A stretch of DNA of 64,000 nt from Paenibacillus odorifer (lineage in GTDB: Bacteria > Bacillota > Bacilli > Paenibacillales > Paenibacillaceae): contig NZ_CP009428.1 of NCBI RefSeq assembly GCF_000758725.1, positions 3,906,001-3,970,000 on the forward strand. The letters are read 5' to 3'. The notes beneath the pieces are model-generated. The model did not search any database. It worked only from the letters and a program-made list of their open reading frames with translations, and had not been told where the DNA came from. Both the position numbers and the translations under genes were made by a program. This document shows, one piece after another, positions 54,636 through 62,970 of this stretch; position 1 is the stretch's first letter; each line of letters begins with the position of its first letter.

Positions 54636-54696
54636 AAAAAAGCTGCACTCCCCATTGTCCGTTGGAACAAAGCAATAAGGGTGTGCAGTTTCTTTG
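54636..54696 (-). terminator. Intrinsic terminator of the gene at 54737
   Basis: Minus-strand arms CTGCACACCC and GGGGAGTGCAG followed by CTTTTTT, with a long loop. Confidence 0.65.
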
Positions 54697-54736
54697 TGGA
54701 TGAGTCTAACTAACGGTAGTTAGAGACTAAGTCTTA

Positions 54737-55042
54737 TTAATTACGGACGTATTCTCTATTTGCTGTTTCCAACATGGATTTCCAATCCGCAAACTTCGTC
54801 TCCCTAACAACATGACGATCAAAGAGTTCATCAGGTATGTCAGCAACATCTTCTTCTGTCTTTACTTGAAAGTTCCCTTTGGTTACAAACTCATCGAAAC
54901 TTTTGTAATTGGAATACTTACTCATAAACGCTTCATTAAACAATTTCTCGAAAGAGATGTGATTGGGATCTTCTTGATACGTTTTCTGTCCTTGTAACTC
55001 ATTCATCAATTCTTCCATGGTCATTGGTTTTTGTCTTCTCAA
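54737..55042 (-). CDS. Small hypothetical protein
   Basis: A 101-residue, charged cytosolic protein, probably helical. It has no signal peptide and no family I recognise (for example FEKLFNEAFMSKYSNYKSFD and FADWKSMLETANREYV). Start TTG 55042 with AGGAG seven bases upstream, and its own terminator. Probably a real short gene of unknown function. Confidence 0.65.
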   Translation of the reverse strand: MRRQKPMTMEELMNELQGQKTYQEDPNHISFEKLFNEAFMSKYSNYKSFDEFVTKGNFQVKTEEDVADIPDELFDRHVVRETKFADWKSMLETANREYVRN

Positions 55043-55189
55043 ATTACCACTCCTAATTTTCTGTTATAGTTGTAGAATATCATGTTAATCCATAAATCAC
55101 ACGAATCCTAAGCTTACCATAATTTTGACGATTTCACCTTTCAAATTTCACTTAATATGCAAATAGTCTGCCTCTATACTTAAAATACA

Positions 55190-55220
55190 ACAAAAAACCT
55201 TCCTTATTCATAAGGAAGGC
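55190..55220 (-). terminator. Intrinsic terminator of tyrS
   Basis: Minus-strand arms CCTTCCTTAT and ATAAGGAAGG with a 2-nt centre, then TTTTTTGTTGT. Confidence 0.85.
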
Positions 55221-55229
55221 TTCTTATTA

Positions 55230-56489
55230 TTAGGACAATTTCACCAGGCTGTAGTTTTTCTTACCCTTACGGATAATGATAAAACGTCCGCCGATGGCTT
55301 CGCTGGCTGTAACTTCAAATGCTACATCGCTAACTTTTTCACCGTTCATGGAAATTGCGCCTTTGGTGATGTCTTCACGCGCTTGACGTTTGGATGGCTC
55401 AATTCCTAGATCTACCAGCCACTCCACGATATTTTTGGACTCCAATGTCGTTTCGTAGGTCGGCATTTCCTTGAAGCCTTGCTCGATCTCGTCAGCGGTC
55501 AGAGATTTAATATCTCCACTGAACAGAGCGGCAGTAATGCGTTTAGCCTGCTCCAGCAATTCCTCACCATGCACGAATCTGGTCATTTCTTCAGCCAGTG
55601 TTATTTGCGCTTCACGTTTATGCGGTTCGGTTTGCACCTTTTCTGCTAGTGCATCAATTTGCTCTTTAGAGAGGAATGTAAAGTACTTCAGGTATTTCAC
55701 AACATCACGGTCATCTGTATTTGCCCAGAACTGGTAGAATTCAAAAGCTGTCGTTTTGTTCGGATCCAACCAAATGGCTCCACCAGCTGTTTTACCGAAT
55801 TTTGTACCATCGGCTTTCAGCATAAGCGGGATGGTAAGTCCGAATGCCACCGCTTCAGAACCTTCTTTTTTACGAATCAGATCTAAGCCACTTGTGATGT
55901 TCCCCCATTGGTCAGAACCACCGATTTGCAGCTGCACATCTTCATGCTGGAACAGGTGCAGGTAGTCCAGGGATTGCAGGATTTGGTAGGAGAATTCCGT
56001 AAAGGAAATTCCGCTGTCCAATCTGCTCGCTACAACATCCTTGGCAAGCATCGAATTGATACTGAAGTTTTTACCATAGTCACGCAAAAATTCGATAACA
56101 TTGATTTTATGCGTCCAATCGTAGTTGTTCACCATGCGGATTTGATTGTCGCCATCAGTCACGAACAATTTTTTCATTTGTGCTGTAAGTGCATCAACGT
56201 TGGCTTGGACTTGCTCCAGCGTTTGCAAAGAGCGCTCGGATTGACGTCCACTTGGATCACCGATCGTTCCCGTAGCCCCACCAATTAGAATAACCGGACG
56301 ATGTCCTGCCAGCTGGAATCTTTTGAGCACCATGAACGGAATCAAGTGGCCAATATGCATACTGTCACCAGTTGGATCTACACCGCAGTACAGGGATACC
56401 GATTTTTGATTGGTCAGTTCTCTAAGCCCTTCGGCATCTGTTTGTTGATTGATGGCATCGCGCCATTCTAGTTCGTCGATAATATTCAT
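55230..56489 (-). CDS. tyrS: Tyrosine--tRNA ligase
   Basis: Class I aminoacyl-tRNA synthetase of 419 residues that charges tRNA-Tyr in the cytosol. The HIGH motif is in SMHIGHLIPF, the KMSKS-equivalent is KFGKT (GTKFGKTAGGAIWLD), and an S4 RNA-binding domain occupies about 350-415 (SKRQAREDITKGAISMNGE). I chose ATG 56489 (MNIIDELEWR) with GAGGGGTG upstream; an earlier in-frame ATG at 56534 lies between the T-box terminator and this site. It is under control of a T-box leader. Confidence 0.97.
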   Translation of the reverse strand: MNIIDELEWRDAINQQTDAEGLRELTNQKSVSLYCGVDPTGDSMHIGHLIPFMVLKRFQLAGHRPVILIGGATGTIGDPSGRQSERSLQTLEQVQANVDALTAQMKKLFVTDGDNQIRMVNNYDWTHKINVIEFLRDYGKNFSINSMLAKDVVASRLDSGISFTEFSYQILQSLDYLHLFQHEDVQLQIGGSDQWGNITSGLDLIRKKEGSEAVAFGLTIPLMLKADGTKFGKTAGGAIWLDPNKTTAFEFYQFWANTDDRDVVKYLKYFTFLSKEQIDALAEKVQTEPHKREAQITLAEEMTRFVHGEELLEQAKRITAALFSGDIKSLTADEIEQGFKEMPTYETTLESKNIVEWLVDLGIEPSKRQAREDITKGAISMNGEKVSDVAFEVTASEAIGGRFIIIRKGKKNYSLVKLS

Positions 56490-56639
56490 TGCCTTACACC
56501 CCTCAAAATTAGTAGTTATCCTATAATGAAACATCAGTCCGCCAAGCGGAAACGGCTTTGCCCTCCTGATTAGGACGGTACCGTTTCAGCGAGAAATATA
56601 AGGATCATTGATGAAGTGAACCCTATAAATCCTTATATT

Positions 56640-56920
56640 TAAAAACAAAAAAATCGTCCCCTTGTCTATTGTAGACATAGGGACGATTGAATAACCGTGT
56701 TACCACCCAGATTGCACCCATGAAACGCTTATGCTCAAGCATACCATTGATACCACTCTTGACGAGATATCGTTCGCCATTCCGCTCGGTGTTACCCGAG
56801 ATACTCCAAAGTGTAATTCGCAAGCTTAGTGTGTACCGGGTTTCATCAACCCCCGGCTTTCTGGAACAGGGACTAAGTTACTACTGGGCTCCTTCAACGT
56901 ATATCGTATATAAGATTACA
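56640..56920 (-). promoter_or_regulatory. T-box riboswitch of tyrS
   Basis: On the minus strand the leader has the conserved T-box core TGGGTGGTAACACGG (56695-56709). A terminator follows, with arms ATCGTCCCTATGTCTA and TAGACAAGGGGACGAT and a T run (56641-56689). Upstream is a stem-I-like region with an AGTA element and a candidate Tyr specifier codon TAC (56813-56815) in GCGAATTACACTTTGG. It senses uncharged tRNA-Tyr and switches to antitermination. The specifier was placed by eye. Confidence 0.9.
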
Positions 56921-56923
56921 GCC

Positions 56924-56952
56924 AGTATAGTGAAATAATTCTTTTATGTCAA
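56924..56952 (-). promoter_or_regulatory. Sigma-A promoter of tyrS
   Basis: Minus-strand TTGACA (56947-56952, perfect) and TATACT (56924-56929) separated by 17 bp, immediately upstream of the T-box leader. Confidence 0.85.
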
Positions 56953-57058
56953 CTATCTTCAGCAGAGAATGCCGTCACACACTTCTACTGTAAAGCGCTA
57001 CTAGGCATTTCCACTTTTTTTCTGATACAATTACGAAAAAAGAGGTGAACGAATCCGC

Positions 57059-57505
57059 ATGCTAGATCCTATCGATAACCATATTTTGATGCGGCTGGCC
57101 CAAAACAGCAGAATTTCCTATACTGATCTAGCTAAAGAAGTCAGTTTATCAAGTGTCGCGGTGAAAGACCGTATTGATCGGCTAGTCAATCAAGGGATTA
57201 TTGAACAGTTCTCGATTGTCATCAGTGCCGAAAAGTTAGGAAAGAAAATCTCCGCCTACCTGGAACTTGAAGTAGAACCTGCTCATTTGAATCATATCGT
57301 CGACGTATTAAAAGAAAACGAACGTGTAGCTGTATTATACGAAATGACAGGACCTTGTATTCTGCATATTCACATCTTAGTTGAGAATCTTGAAGAGATG
57401 GAACGGTTTATGCATGAATCAATCTATTGTCTGGATGGACTGGTACGTGTAGAAAACCAAATTTTATTGAAACGCCACAAAAATCAAGACGGCTTAAATA
57501 TATAA
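57059..57505 (+). CDS. Lrp/AsnC-family transcriptional regulator
   Basis: A 148-residue regulator. The helix-turn-helix (about 5-60: DNHILMRLAQNSRISYTDLA, VSLSSVAVKDRIDRL) precedes an RAM/ligand domain (about 65-145). It probably senses an amino acid. Start ATG 57059 with AGAGGTG about eleven bases upstream. It stands alone between tyrS and the acetamidase gene and ends at its own terminator. Confidence 0.93.
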   Translation: MLDPIDNHILMRLAQNSRISYTDLAKEVSLSSVAVKDRIDRLVNQGIIEQFSIVISAEKLGKKISAYLELEVEPAHLNHIVDVLKENERVAVLYEMTGPCILHIHILVENLEEMERFMHESIYCLDGLVRVENQILLKRHKNQDGLNI

Positions 57506-57539
57506 GAAAAAGAACCGCCTATAAAGACGGTTCTTTTCT
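57505..57539 (+). terminator. Intrinsic terminator of the Lrp gene
   Basis: AAGAACCG and CGGTTCTT around a 10-nt loop, followed by TTCTC; A-rich on the other side, so it may also serve the convergent gene at 57584. Confidence 0.75.
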
Positions 57540-57583
57540 CATCTGGATTTTTATTAGAATTATCAAATAATTGCTATTTCGTC

Positions 57584-59134
57584 CTACTCTGTCTTAGCCA
57601 GCTTAGCTTTATAAAAGTTCACGAAATATTCGCTGACCACAACCTTCTCATTCACAACACTTAATGGGGCTACAAGCTTCACTGTCTCTCCGTTGTAAAT
57701 TCCCGTTGTCGCTCCAACCTTCATCTCCAGTACATTGCCATTGTAGCTCAGCGTAACTGTCTTAGTGGCTGGCTGCCAGCCAACCTTTGCTCCAAAGTTC
57801 TCAAAGCTGCTCCGTAAAACCACGGGCTTGCGCTCGGAATCGCCGAATTGACCTTTATCAATTAAGGCGTGAACGCCCCAGTTTCCATCCACCACTTGTG
57901 TAATTCCAAAATCAGCTGACACCGACATCAGAGAGTATGCTTCATCTTCGCTCAATTCCATTCCAGCCATTAAAAAATCTTTTGTTTTATGAGCGGCATC
58001 CTTCATTGCTTTGTCGATGGATGAGTTTTTAAAGATATCCGTCTGAGCACTAGCCCCCAGCTCCTCCAAATAATTAGCGTAGCTGAATCCATGCACGACC
58101 CACTCGTTCTCATTTTCAAGTAATGGGAAGTTTAAACCTTTCAGCTTGTTGTTAAGCGATGTTTTTTTATGAAGAATAACTTGTATATCCCCAGTGACCG
58201 ATGTCTCAATCGCAGTACCGTTAATCTCCGAATCGCCTTGACCGGCATGCGGGTCACCGATCGACAGTAGTGCACCAGCTACGGATACAGGATAATACAT
58301 CGTTGCACCTTCGGTAATCCGCCAATCATCTACGTTACCGCCGTTGTAAGAAGGTGGAACGGAGTCAACAACATCCGCTTCTTTCGGCGCCACACCCATT
58401 GTACCAAAGTGGAGACGCACCGGAATTTTCACACCTTTTAGCACACCGAAATTCTTATCAATCGTTTTATGGTCAACGATAACACCCGGGTAGTCAATTG
58501 TCGGGTGCACTTGACCATCCGGATCGGTTTGCACAGACCATTTGTAGTTATATACAGCTGTTGCATAATCTGTTCCACCCTCCGTATCCATCTCATAGAT
58601 GGTTACTACCTCACGCTTTTTCGGCTCCTCCACCATATCTCCGTATAGATAACCCCAGTTCGCCGCGGCATTCACGCCATATGTTTTTCCAGCGTATTGT
58701 TCATTTCCATTAGGTCTCAGCTTCATGTCCAGAATCTTCACTTCCAGCACATCCCCTGGTTCAGCACCTTCTACTGCGATGGGACCCGTCATAATATGTA
58801 CGCCTGGCCCGCGGAGCGCTTCGTTCTTCTCCCCTTCAATCCAGTGGAAAATATCCTCCACTCCCGCATCTCCTTTAATCATCCGCTCGTAATCATCACC
58901 AGAGTGATGTGTAATAGCCTCAACCGTTACGATGTCTCCCGAATGTACAGTCAGAGCTGGATCTCCCTTACCAATATTCCCCCATCGAACAGTCTCCGAA
59001 TTCGCCTTCAGAACATGGGTTTTTGGCTTATACGCATCATTCGTTGTGTTAGCATACATGACACTGGATAACGAATTCACCACTAAAAACATGGATAACG
59101 TGACGCCTACATTACGAATTATTTGTTTTTTCAT
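57584..59134 (-). CDS. Secreted acetamidase/formamidase-family protein
   Basis: A 516-residue exported protein of the FmdA/AmdA amidase family. The signal peptide ends near VMYA. The amidase body (about 35-430) has the family's HSGDIVTVEAITHHSGDDYE, GPIAVEGAEPGDVLEVKILD, GNVDDWRITEGATMYYPV and LLSIGDPHAGQGDSEINGTA segments. The last 75 residues resemble a copper-amine-oxidase N-terminal (SLH-like) domain (GAKVGWQPATKTVTLSYNG). Characterised acetamidases are cytosolic, so secretion is unusual. Start ATG 59134 has GGAGG eight bases upstream. Substrate unknown; short amides or formamide are possible. Confidence 0.85.
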   Translation of the reverse strand: MKKQIIRNVGVTLSMFLVVNSLSSVMYANTTNDAYKPKTHVLKANSETVRWGNIGKGDPALTVHSGDIVTVEAITHHSGDDYERMIKGDAGVEDIFHWIEGEKNEALRGPGVHIMTGPIAVEGAEPGDVLEVKILDMKLRPNGNEQYAGKTYGVNAAANWGYLYGDMVEEPKKREVVTIYEMDTEGGTDYATAVYNYKWSVQTDPDGQVHPTIDYPGVIVDHKTIDKNFGVLKGVKIPVRLHFGTMGVAPKEADVVDSVPPSYNGGNVDDWRITEGATMYYPVSVAGALLSIGDPHAGQGDSEINGTAIETSVTGDIQVILHKKTSLNNKLKGLNFPLLENENEWVVHGFSYANYLEELGASAQTDIFKNSSIDKAMKDAAHKTKDFLMAGMELSEDEAYSLMSVSADFGITQVVDGNWGVHALIDKGQFGDSERKPVVLRSSFENFGAKVGWQPATKTVTLSYNGNVLEMKVGATTGIYNGETVKLVAPLSVVNEKVVVSEYFVNFYKAKLAKTE

Positions 59135-59302
59135 ACGAAAATCCTCCATTCCTTTAATTAGTGTTAGTTTTTGTAACATTCGGTGTTTCTGAGTATAACA
59201 GATGACCTGAGGATTAACAATATAAATATTTTCACGAAGTTTGGTTTAAATAATAAATAGGAAGTAGTCTTTCTCTTGAATTATCCAAGTTAACTCCATA
59301 AT

Positions 59303-59346
59303 AAAAAAACGCCAACACTTATTAGCCCATAGTGTTTGACGTTTGA
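59303..59346 (-). terminator. Intrinsic terminator of the AlkC-like gene
   Basis: Minus-strand arms AAACGTCAAACACT and AGTGTTGGCGTTT, followed by TTTTTTAT. Confidence 0.8.
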
Positions 59347-59374
59347 TTATCCAGTCTAAAGTGATGCACTAATT

Positions 59375-60187
59375 TTATTTTTGATCAGTAATACTTCTTG
59401 TAGCCCGGGTTACAATCCGCTTTGTTTCCTTGGTACCTGATAGGTTCAACCATTCATCACAAATTTGCTGTACCCATGCCGGATTGATTTTGCTAGCATC
59501 ATTTAACCAATTGCTTACAGAATCCTGAACGTATTTTGCCGGATCAGAGTTAAGCGGTTCTAATAGCGGTAGGGCAATCGCTGGATTTTCTTTGAGCGCT
59601 GTAATATGCTTTGCCCATACCCCATGTGGGCGCGTCAATTCGACCGCAAATCTCCTAATATTCGCGTCCTGGTCATGAACCCAAGCCTTTAACGATTCAA
59701 TGGACGCTTCCAGCTCGGCAATGACTGATTCCCTCAAAGCCATCCAAGAAATCTCACGCACCCCAAAATGACCATCCGCTGCAAAAGGACGGATTGCTGT
59801 TAGTTTTTGAACTAGACTCCATTGATGATTCTGCCCCACGATATAAGCAGCCCAGCAGCGAACACTATCGGAGTTATGATGAGCTAACACAGCAAATAGT
59901 CGGGAACGTTCCAGCTCTGATTTACAGTCAAATAGAAGCTGCCACTCACGTGAAATCACCGGGATGAGCTTCATGATTTTCTTTTCCGATAACGCATTCA
60001 GCCTTTGTAAAATTGGTTTAGCTTCCTGTTCAAAACCTAGCTCATTCAGTACATTTTCCAGCAATATAAGATGATCCACAGCAAGCCATTCCGTTAAATT
60101 CACGCTCTGTAAATATCCTTTATTCAGCAGTTCTACAATCTCAACGGGAATTTCAGTAACCTTCCGAGCGCCCTTCCTGCGTTCCAT
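59375..60187 (-). CDS. AlkC-like DNA alkylation repair protein
   Basis: A 270-residue all-helical HEAT-like repeat protein of the AlkC/AlkD group, which removes 3-methyladenine-type lesions. Visible elements are SVRCWAAYIVG, the conserved Trp/Arg pair region LTRPHGVWAKHI, and NSDPAKYVQDSVSNWLNDASK, typical of AlkC. The usual catalytic Asp/Glu was not confirmed by eye. Start ATG 60187 with GAAGGGACG upstream. It stands alone. Confidence 0.8.
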   Translation of the reverse strand: MERRKGARKVTEIPVEIVELLNKGYLQSVNLTEWLAVDHLILLENVLNELGFEQEAKPILQRLNALSEKKIMKLIPVISREWQLLFDCKSELERSRLFAVLAHHNSDSVRCWAAYIVGQNHQWSLVQKLTAIRPFAADGHFGVREISWMALRESVIAELEASIESLKAWVHDQDANIRRFAVELTRPHGVWAKHITALKENPAIALPLLEPLNSDPAKYVQDSVSNWLNDASKINPAWVQQICDEWLNLSGTKETKRIVTRATRSITDQK

Positions 60188-60295
60188 GGAAATCGTCCCT
60201 TCACTATGATTTGAAAGCTTAAATCACCTTCATGTCATAGCTAGGATACCGTTGTTTCTAAAAATGAAGCTGTAATCTCGTTTACAACTCGATAG

Positions 60296-60979
60296 CTATG
60301 TTATATTTCTTTCCAAAATCTTGTCTCGCTGGATATAGATAGTTCTGAACCCTGTCCGAATAACTTCCGCTTTCACCAATTCTTGTAATGCCACTGTTAC
60401 AGCTTCTCTGCTGGCTCCAATTAAATTAGCGATTTCTTGATGCGATAGAGGAACATTAATTTTGTAACAATTATCCTTATGCTCAACCCCATGCTGATCC
60501 GCCAGCTTTAAAAGAACACACAATATTTTATCATGCAGATTTCCAATGGCTAGATTTTGAGTTAACTGACTCATACTTTTTATGCGGTCGCTCAATACTT
60601 GCAATAATGACATCATAAACCTAGGCCGGTGAGAGATGAATTCTTCAAACCTTCCAGGATCAATTGTGCAGATATGGCTTTCCTCAATCGTTTCAATATA
60701 ATGTTCCTTCGTTCCAAAAGAAATCACACCCATTTCACCAAAAACATTGCCTTCATTAAGGATATCCGATGTAAATTGCTTACCGTTTGCATTTAATTGG
60801 TATAAACGAACCTTCCCTTTTTTCACAAAAAACAGTCCTTCAGAAAAGGTTGACGGTGTTTGGATATATGTATTTTTGGGGACTACTGTTATTCGCGTTA
60901 ATTCTTCCATTTCAATTAGATCTTCCAGTCCTAACGATTGAAGCAAATTGAATTGAGATAAATAATGAATTTTATCCAT
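60296..60979 (-). CDS. Crp/Fnr-family transcriptional regulator
   Basis: A 227-residue regulator with a cyclic-nucleotide-binding-like beta barrel (about 15-125, KKGKVRLYQLNANGKQF, FGEMGVISFG), a long dimer helix (about 125-150) and a C-terminal winged helix (about 150-220, SHQEIANLIGASREAVTVALQEL). There are no Fe-S cysteines in the Fnr arrangement, so it is not an oxygen sensor of that type. Start ATG 60979 with AGGAGGGG upstream. Ligand and targets are unknown. Confidence 0.93.
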   Translation of the reverse strand: MDKIHYLSQFNLLQSLGLEDLIEMEELTRITVVPKNTYIQTPSTFSEGLFFVKKGKVRLYQLNANGKQFTSDILNEGNVFGEMGVISFGTKEHYIETIEESHICTIDPGRFEEFISHRPRFMMSLLQVLSDRIKSMSQLTQNLAIGNLHDKILCVLLKLADQHGVEHKDNCYKINVPLSHQEIANLIGASREAVTVALQELVKAEVIRTGFRTIYIQRDKILERNIT

Positions 60980-61024
60980 TGCCCCTCCTGTATAAAACGT
61001 TATTCATTTCTTCAGTATACCTTA

Positions 61025-61055
61025 CAAAAAAAGCCACGTCCTAAGGACGCAGCTT
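61025..61055 (-). terminator. Intrinsic terminator of the LLM oxidoreductase
   Basis: Minus-strand arms AAGCTGCGTCC and GGACGTGGCTT (G-U pairs) with a 3-nt loop, then TTTTT. Confidence 0.75.
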
Positions 61056-61061
61056 ACTAAA

Positions 61062-62117
61062 TTACCGATTACTTGCTTCCCAGCGCGCTACTTCTTCCCG
61101 AACACGTGGGGCCACTTCGGTGCCCAGCAGTCTAATCGCCTGCATAACATCCTCATGCGGCATCGTGCCGTGCGGCACATGTAAAAAGAATCGCGTAATT
61201 CCCACATGCTTGCGCAGATGAATGATTTTATTAGCAACAGTTTCTGGATCACCTACGTAAAGGGCGCCATCTAAGCTGCACGCTGCATCATAATCTGCAC
61301 GATGGTACGGAGGTGTTCCTTTTTCCTTCGCCCGCACATTGGTCCGGGCATGCGTTGAAGGGAAAAATTTCTCCAGCGCTAACTGATTAGTCTCCGCTAT
61401 AAACCCGTGTGAATGCGAAGCGATTGGAAATTTTGAAATATCATGCCCGGCTTCAGCTGCTGCTTTTTTGTAAAGCTGTACATGTGACGCATAATCCAGC
61501 GGTAGAACATTCCCTATAATCGCTAAAACAAAAGGCAAACCTAGTGATCCTGTGCGGATCGCAGACTCTGGACTTCCTGCACTCCCGATCCAAATCGGTA
61601 AAGGATCTTGAACCGGACGCGGATAAATCCCCAAATTTTCTATAGCTGCTCGGTGTTTGCCTTTCCAGGTCACTTTTTCTGACTTTTGGATGGCTAATAA
61701 CAATTCCAGCTTCTCATTAAACAGTTCTTCATAATCCTTCAGATCATATCCGAATAGAGGAAAAGACTCTGTAAACGAACCCCGGCCGATCATAATCTCC
61801 GCACGTCCGTTCGAAATTCCGTCCAGCGTTGCAAAGTCCTGAAACACACGCACCGGATCGGCTGAAGACAGGATCATTACAGCACTGCTCAACCGGATCT
61901 TAGTAGTCAACGAAGCAGCTGCAGCCAGTACAACCGCAGGTGAAGATGCCGCATAATCATGCCGATGATGCTCACCTACTCCGTATACATCTAATCCCAC
62001 CTCTTCGGCAAGTACAATTTCCTCCACTACTTCACGTAGTCGTTCTGCATGACTTATTGTCTCACCCGTTTGGACATCAGGTGTGGTCTCGACAAATGTG
62101 CTTACTCCAAGTTCCAC
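61062..62117 (-). CDS. LLM-class flavin-dependent oxidoreductase
   Basis: Luciferase-like monooxygenase of 351 residues. The TIM barrel binds FMN or F420; motifs GVGEHHRHDYAASSP, IGRGSFTESFPLFG and YPRPVQDPLPIWIG fit the alkanal-monooxygenase-like group. Such enzymes oxidise small organic compounds. Start GTG 62117 with AGGAGG nine bases upstream. It is monocistronic and followed by its own terminator. The substrate cannot be inferred. Confidence 0.9.
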   Translation of the reverse strand: MELGVSTFVETTPDVQTGETISHAERLREVVEEIVLAEEVGLDVYGVGEHHRHDYAASSPAVVLAAAASLTTKIRLSSAVMILSSADPVRVFQDFATLDGISNGRAEIMIGRGSFTESFPLFGYDLKDYEELFNEKLELLLAIQKSEKVTWKGKHRAAIENLGIYPRPVQDPLPIWIGSAGSPESAIRTGSLGLPFVLAIIGNVLPLDYASHVQLYKKAAAEAGHDISKFPIASHSHGFIAETNQLALEKFFPSTHARTNVRAKEKGTPPYHRADYDAACSLDGALYVGDPETVANKIIHLRKHVGITRFFLHVPHGTMPHEDVMQAIRLLGTEVAPRVREEVARWEASNR

Positions 62118-62261
62118 TATTCATTTCCTCCTAATATTCTGCACGATGCATTATTCTCTGGATGTAAAAAACCATAAAGGGACTACCTAATTATTCTAAC
62201 TAATTTAGTTCCCTTCGACTATAATCGAAGTTCATCTAATTAGATCCCCCTCACTATAGAT

Positions 62262-62438
62262 CGGACTGAGGAGCCGTTATTTTAATAATTTCATTCATTT
62301 TGCTAAATTATCGGACTTAGATGCAGCTATTCGTGTAAAGTAGCTTCCATAATGTGTGTTTTTATGGAAATAAGCGCAATACAGTCCGAAACTATCGTAA
62401 AATCAACTAAAAAGTGAAAATAGCTGCAATACGGTCCG
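62262..62438. repeat. Nested palindromic repeat, copy F (177 bp)
   Basis: A diverged member of the family, 41 kb away from the cluster at 15.9-20.9 kb. Half-sites are CGGACTGAGGAGCC, TCGGACTTAGATGCAGC, AAGCGCAATACAGTCCG and AATAGCTGCAATACGGTCCG in forward-forward-reverse-reverse order. The total length is again 177 bp although the spacers have diverged. Confidence 0.8.
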
Positions 62439-62510
62439 AACAAACAAAACCTCGTGTGAACTGACTACAATACAACAATTATACTGGGACTTTGCCGCCA
62501 ATGTGCAAGA

Positions 62511-62608
62511 GTGTAGCTAATGTTAGGTAACGACGAAGTTAGTTTAATTGCCTCTACCGCAAACGCACAGTGTAGCTAATGCGAGGTTACGACGAAGTTT
62601 GTTTAATT
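62511..62608. repeat. Direct repeat pair of about 40 bp
   Basis: GTGTAGCTAATGTTAGGTAA (62511) and GTGTAGCTAATGCGAGGTTA (62570), each continued by a near-identical CGACGAAGTT...GTTTAATTG, with a 59-bp period. They are non-coding. Confidence 0.8.
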
Positions 62609-62792
62609 GTATTTTGTGCAACTATATACGCTTTGAAGGTAGCCTTTGTGGATTTAGTTGCACTCTGTACACTTAAATACGAGCATTTGCCTCAATATGG
62701 CGGGATTCTAGAATAATAGTTGTAAAATATGCAATTAAACTGCCCCAAAGCTGCGAGCATAAGAGCTTAATTGTACTTTTTACAACTATTTT
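62603..62792. repeat. Second inverted-repeat family (F-R-R-F half-sites)
   Basis: Four half-sites of the type TTAATTGTA...CAACTAT occur in forward (62603-62625), reverse (62653-62677), reverse (62715-62739) and forward (62767-62792) orientation. The last two form a long hairpin. The sequence differs from the CGGAC family beside it. The whole 62118-62970 gap has no gene. Confidence 0.7.
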
Positions 62793-62827
62793 GCTTTTTT
62801 AATGAGAATTGAGAGGATGCTGCTAGT

Positions 62828-62901
62828 GCGATGTAATCGCGATGTAATAGCAATGTAATTAGCAATGTAATTAGCAATGTAATTAGCGAAGTAATCGCAA
62901 T
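62828..62901. repeat. 11-12-bp tandem repeat
   Basis: Units such as GCGATGTAATC and AGCAATGTAATT repeat about six times, three of the 12-bp units being identical. Confidence 0.85.
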
Positions 62902-62911
62902 AAATGCAAAA

Positions 62912-62961
62912 ACAAAAAAAAGACCACTAATCACCTAAACACAGACGATTAGCGGCCGGTC
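62912..62961 (-). terminator. Intrinsic terminator of the acyltransferase gene
   Basis: Minus-strand arms GACCGGCCGCTAATC and GATTAGTGGTC (short bulge), followed by TTTTTTTTTG. Confidence 0.7.
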
Positions 62962-62970
62962 AAATCCAAG

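Noticed and set aside
56687..56938. 83-codon plus-strand frame upstream of the Lrp gene.
   Set aside because: It lies antisense to the T-box leader of tyrS, which explains the conserved sequence.
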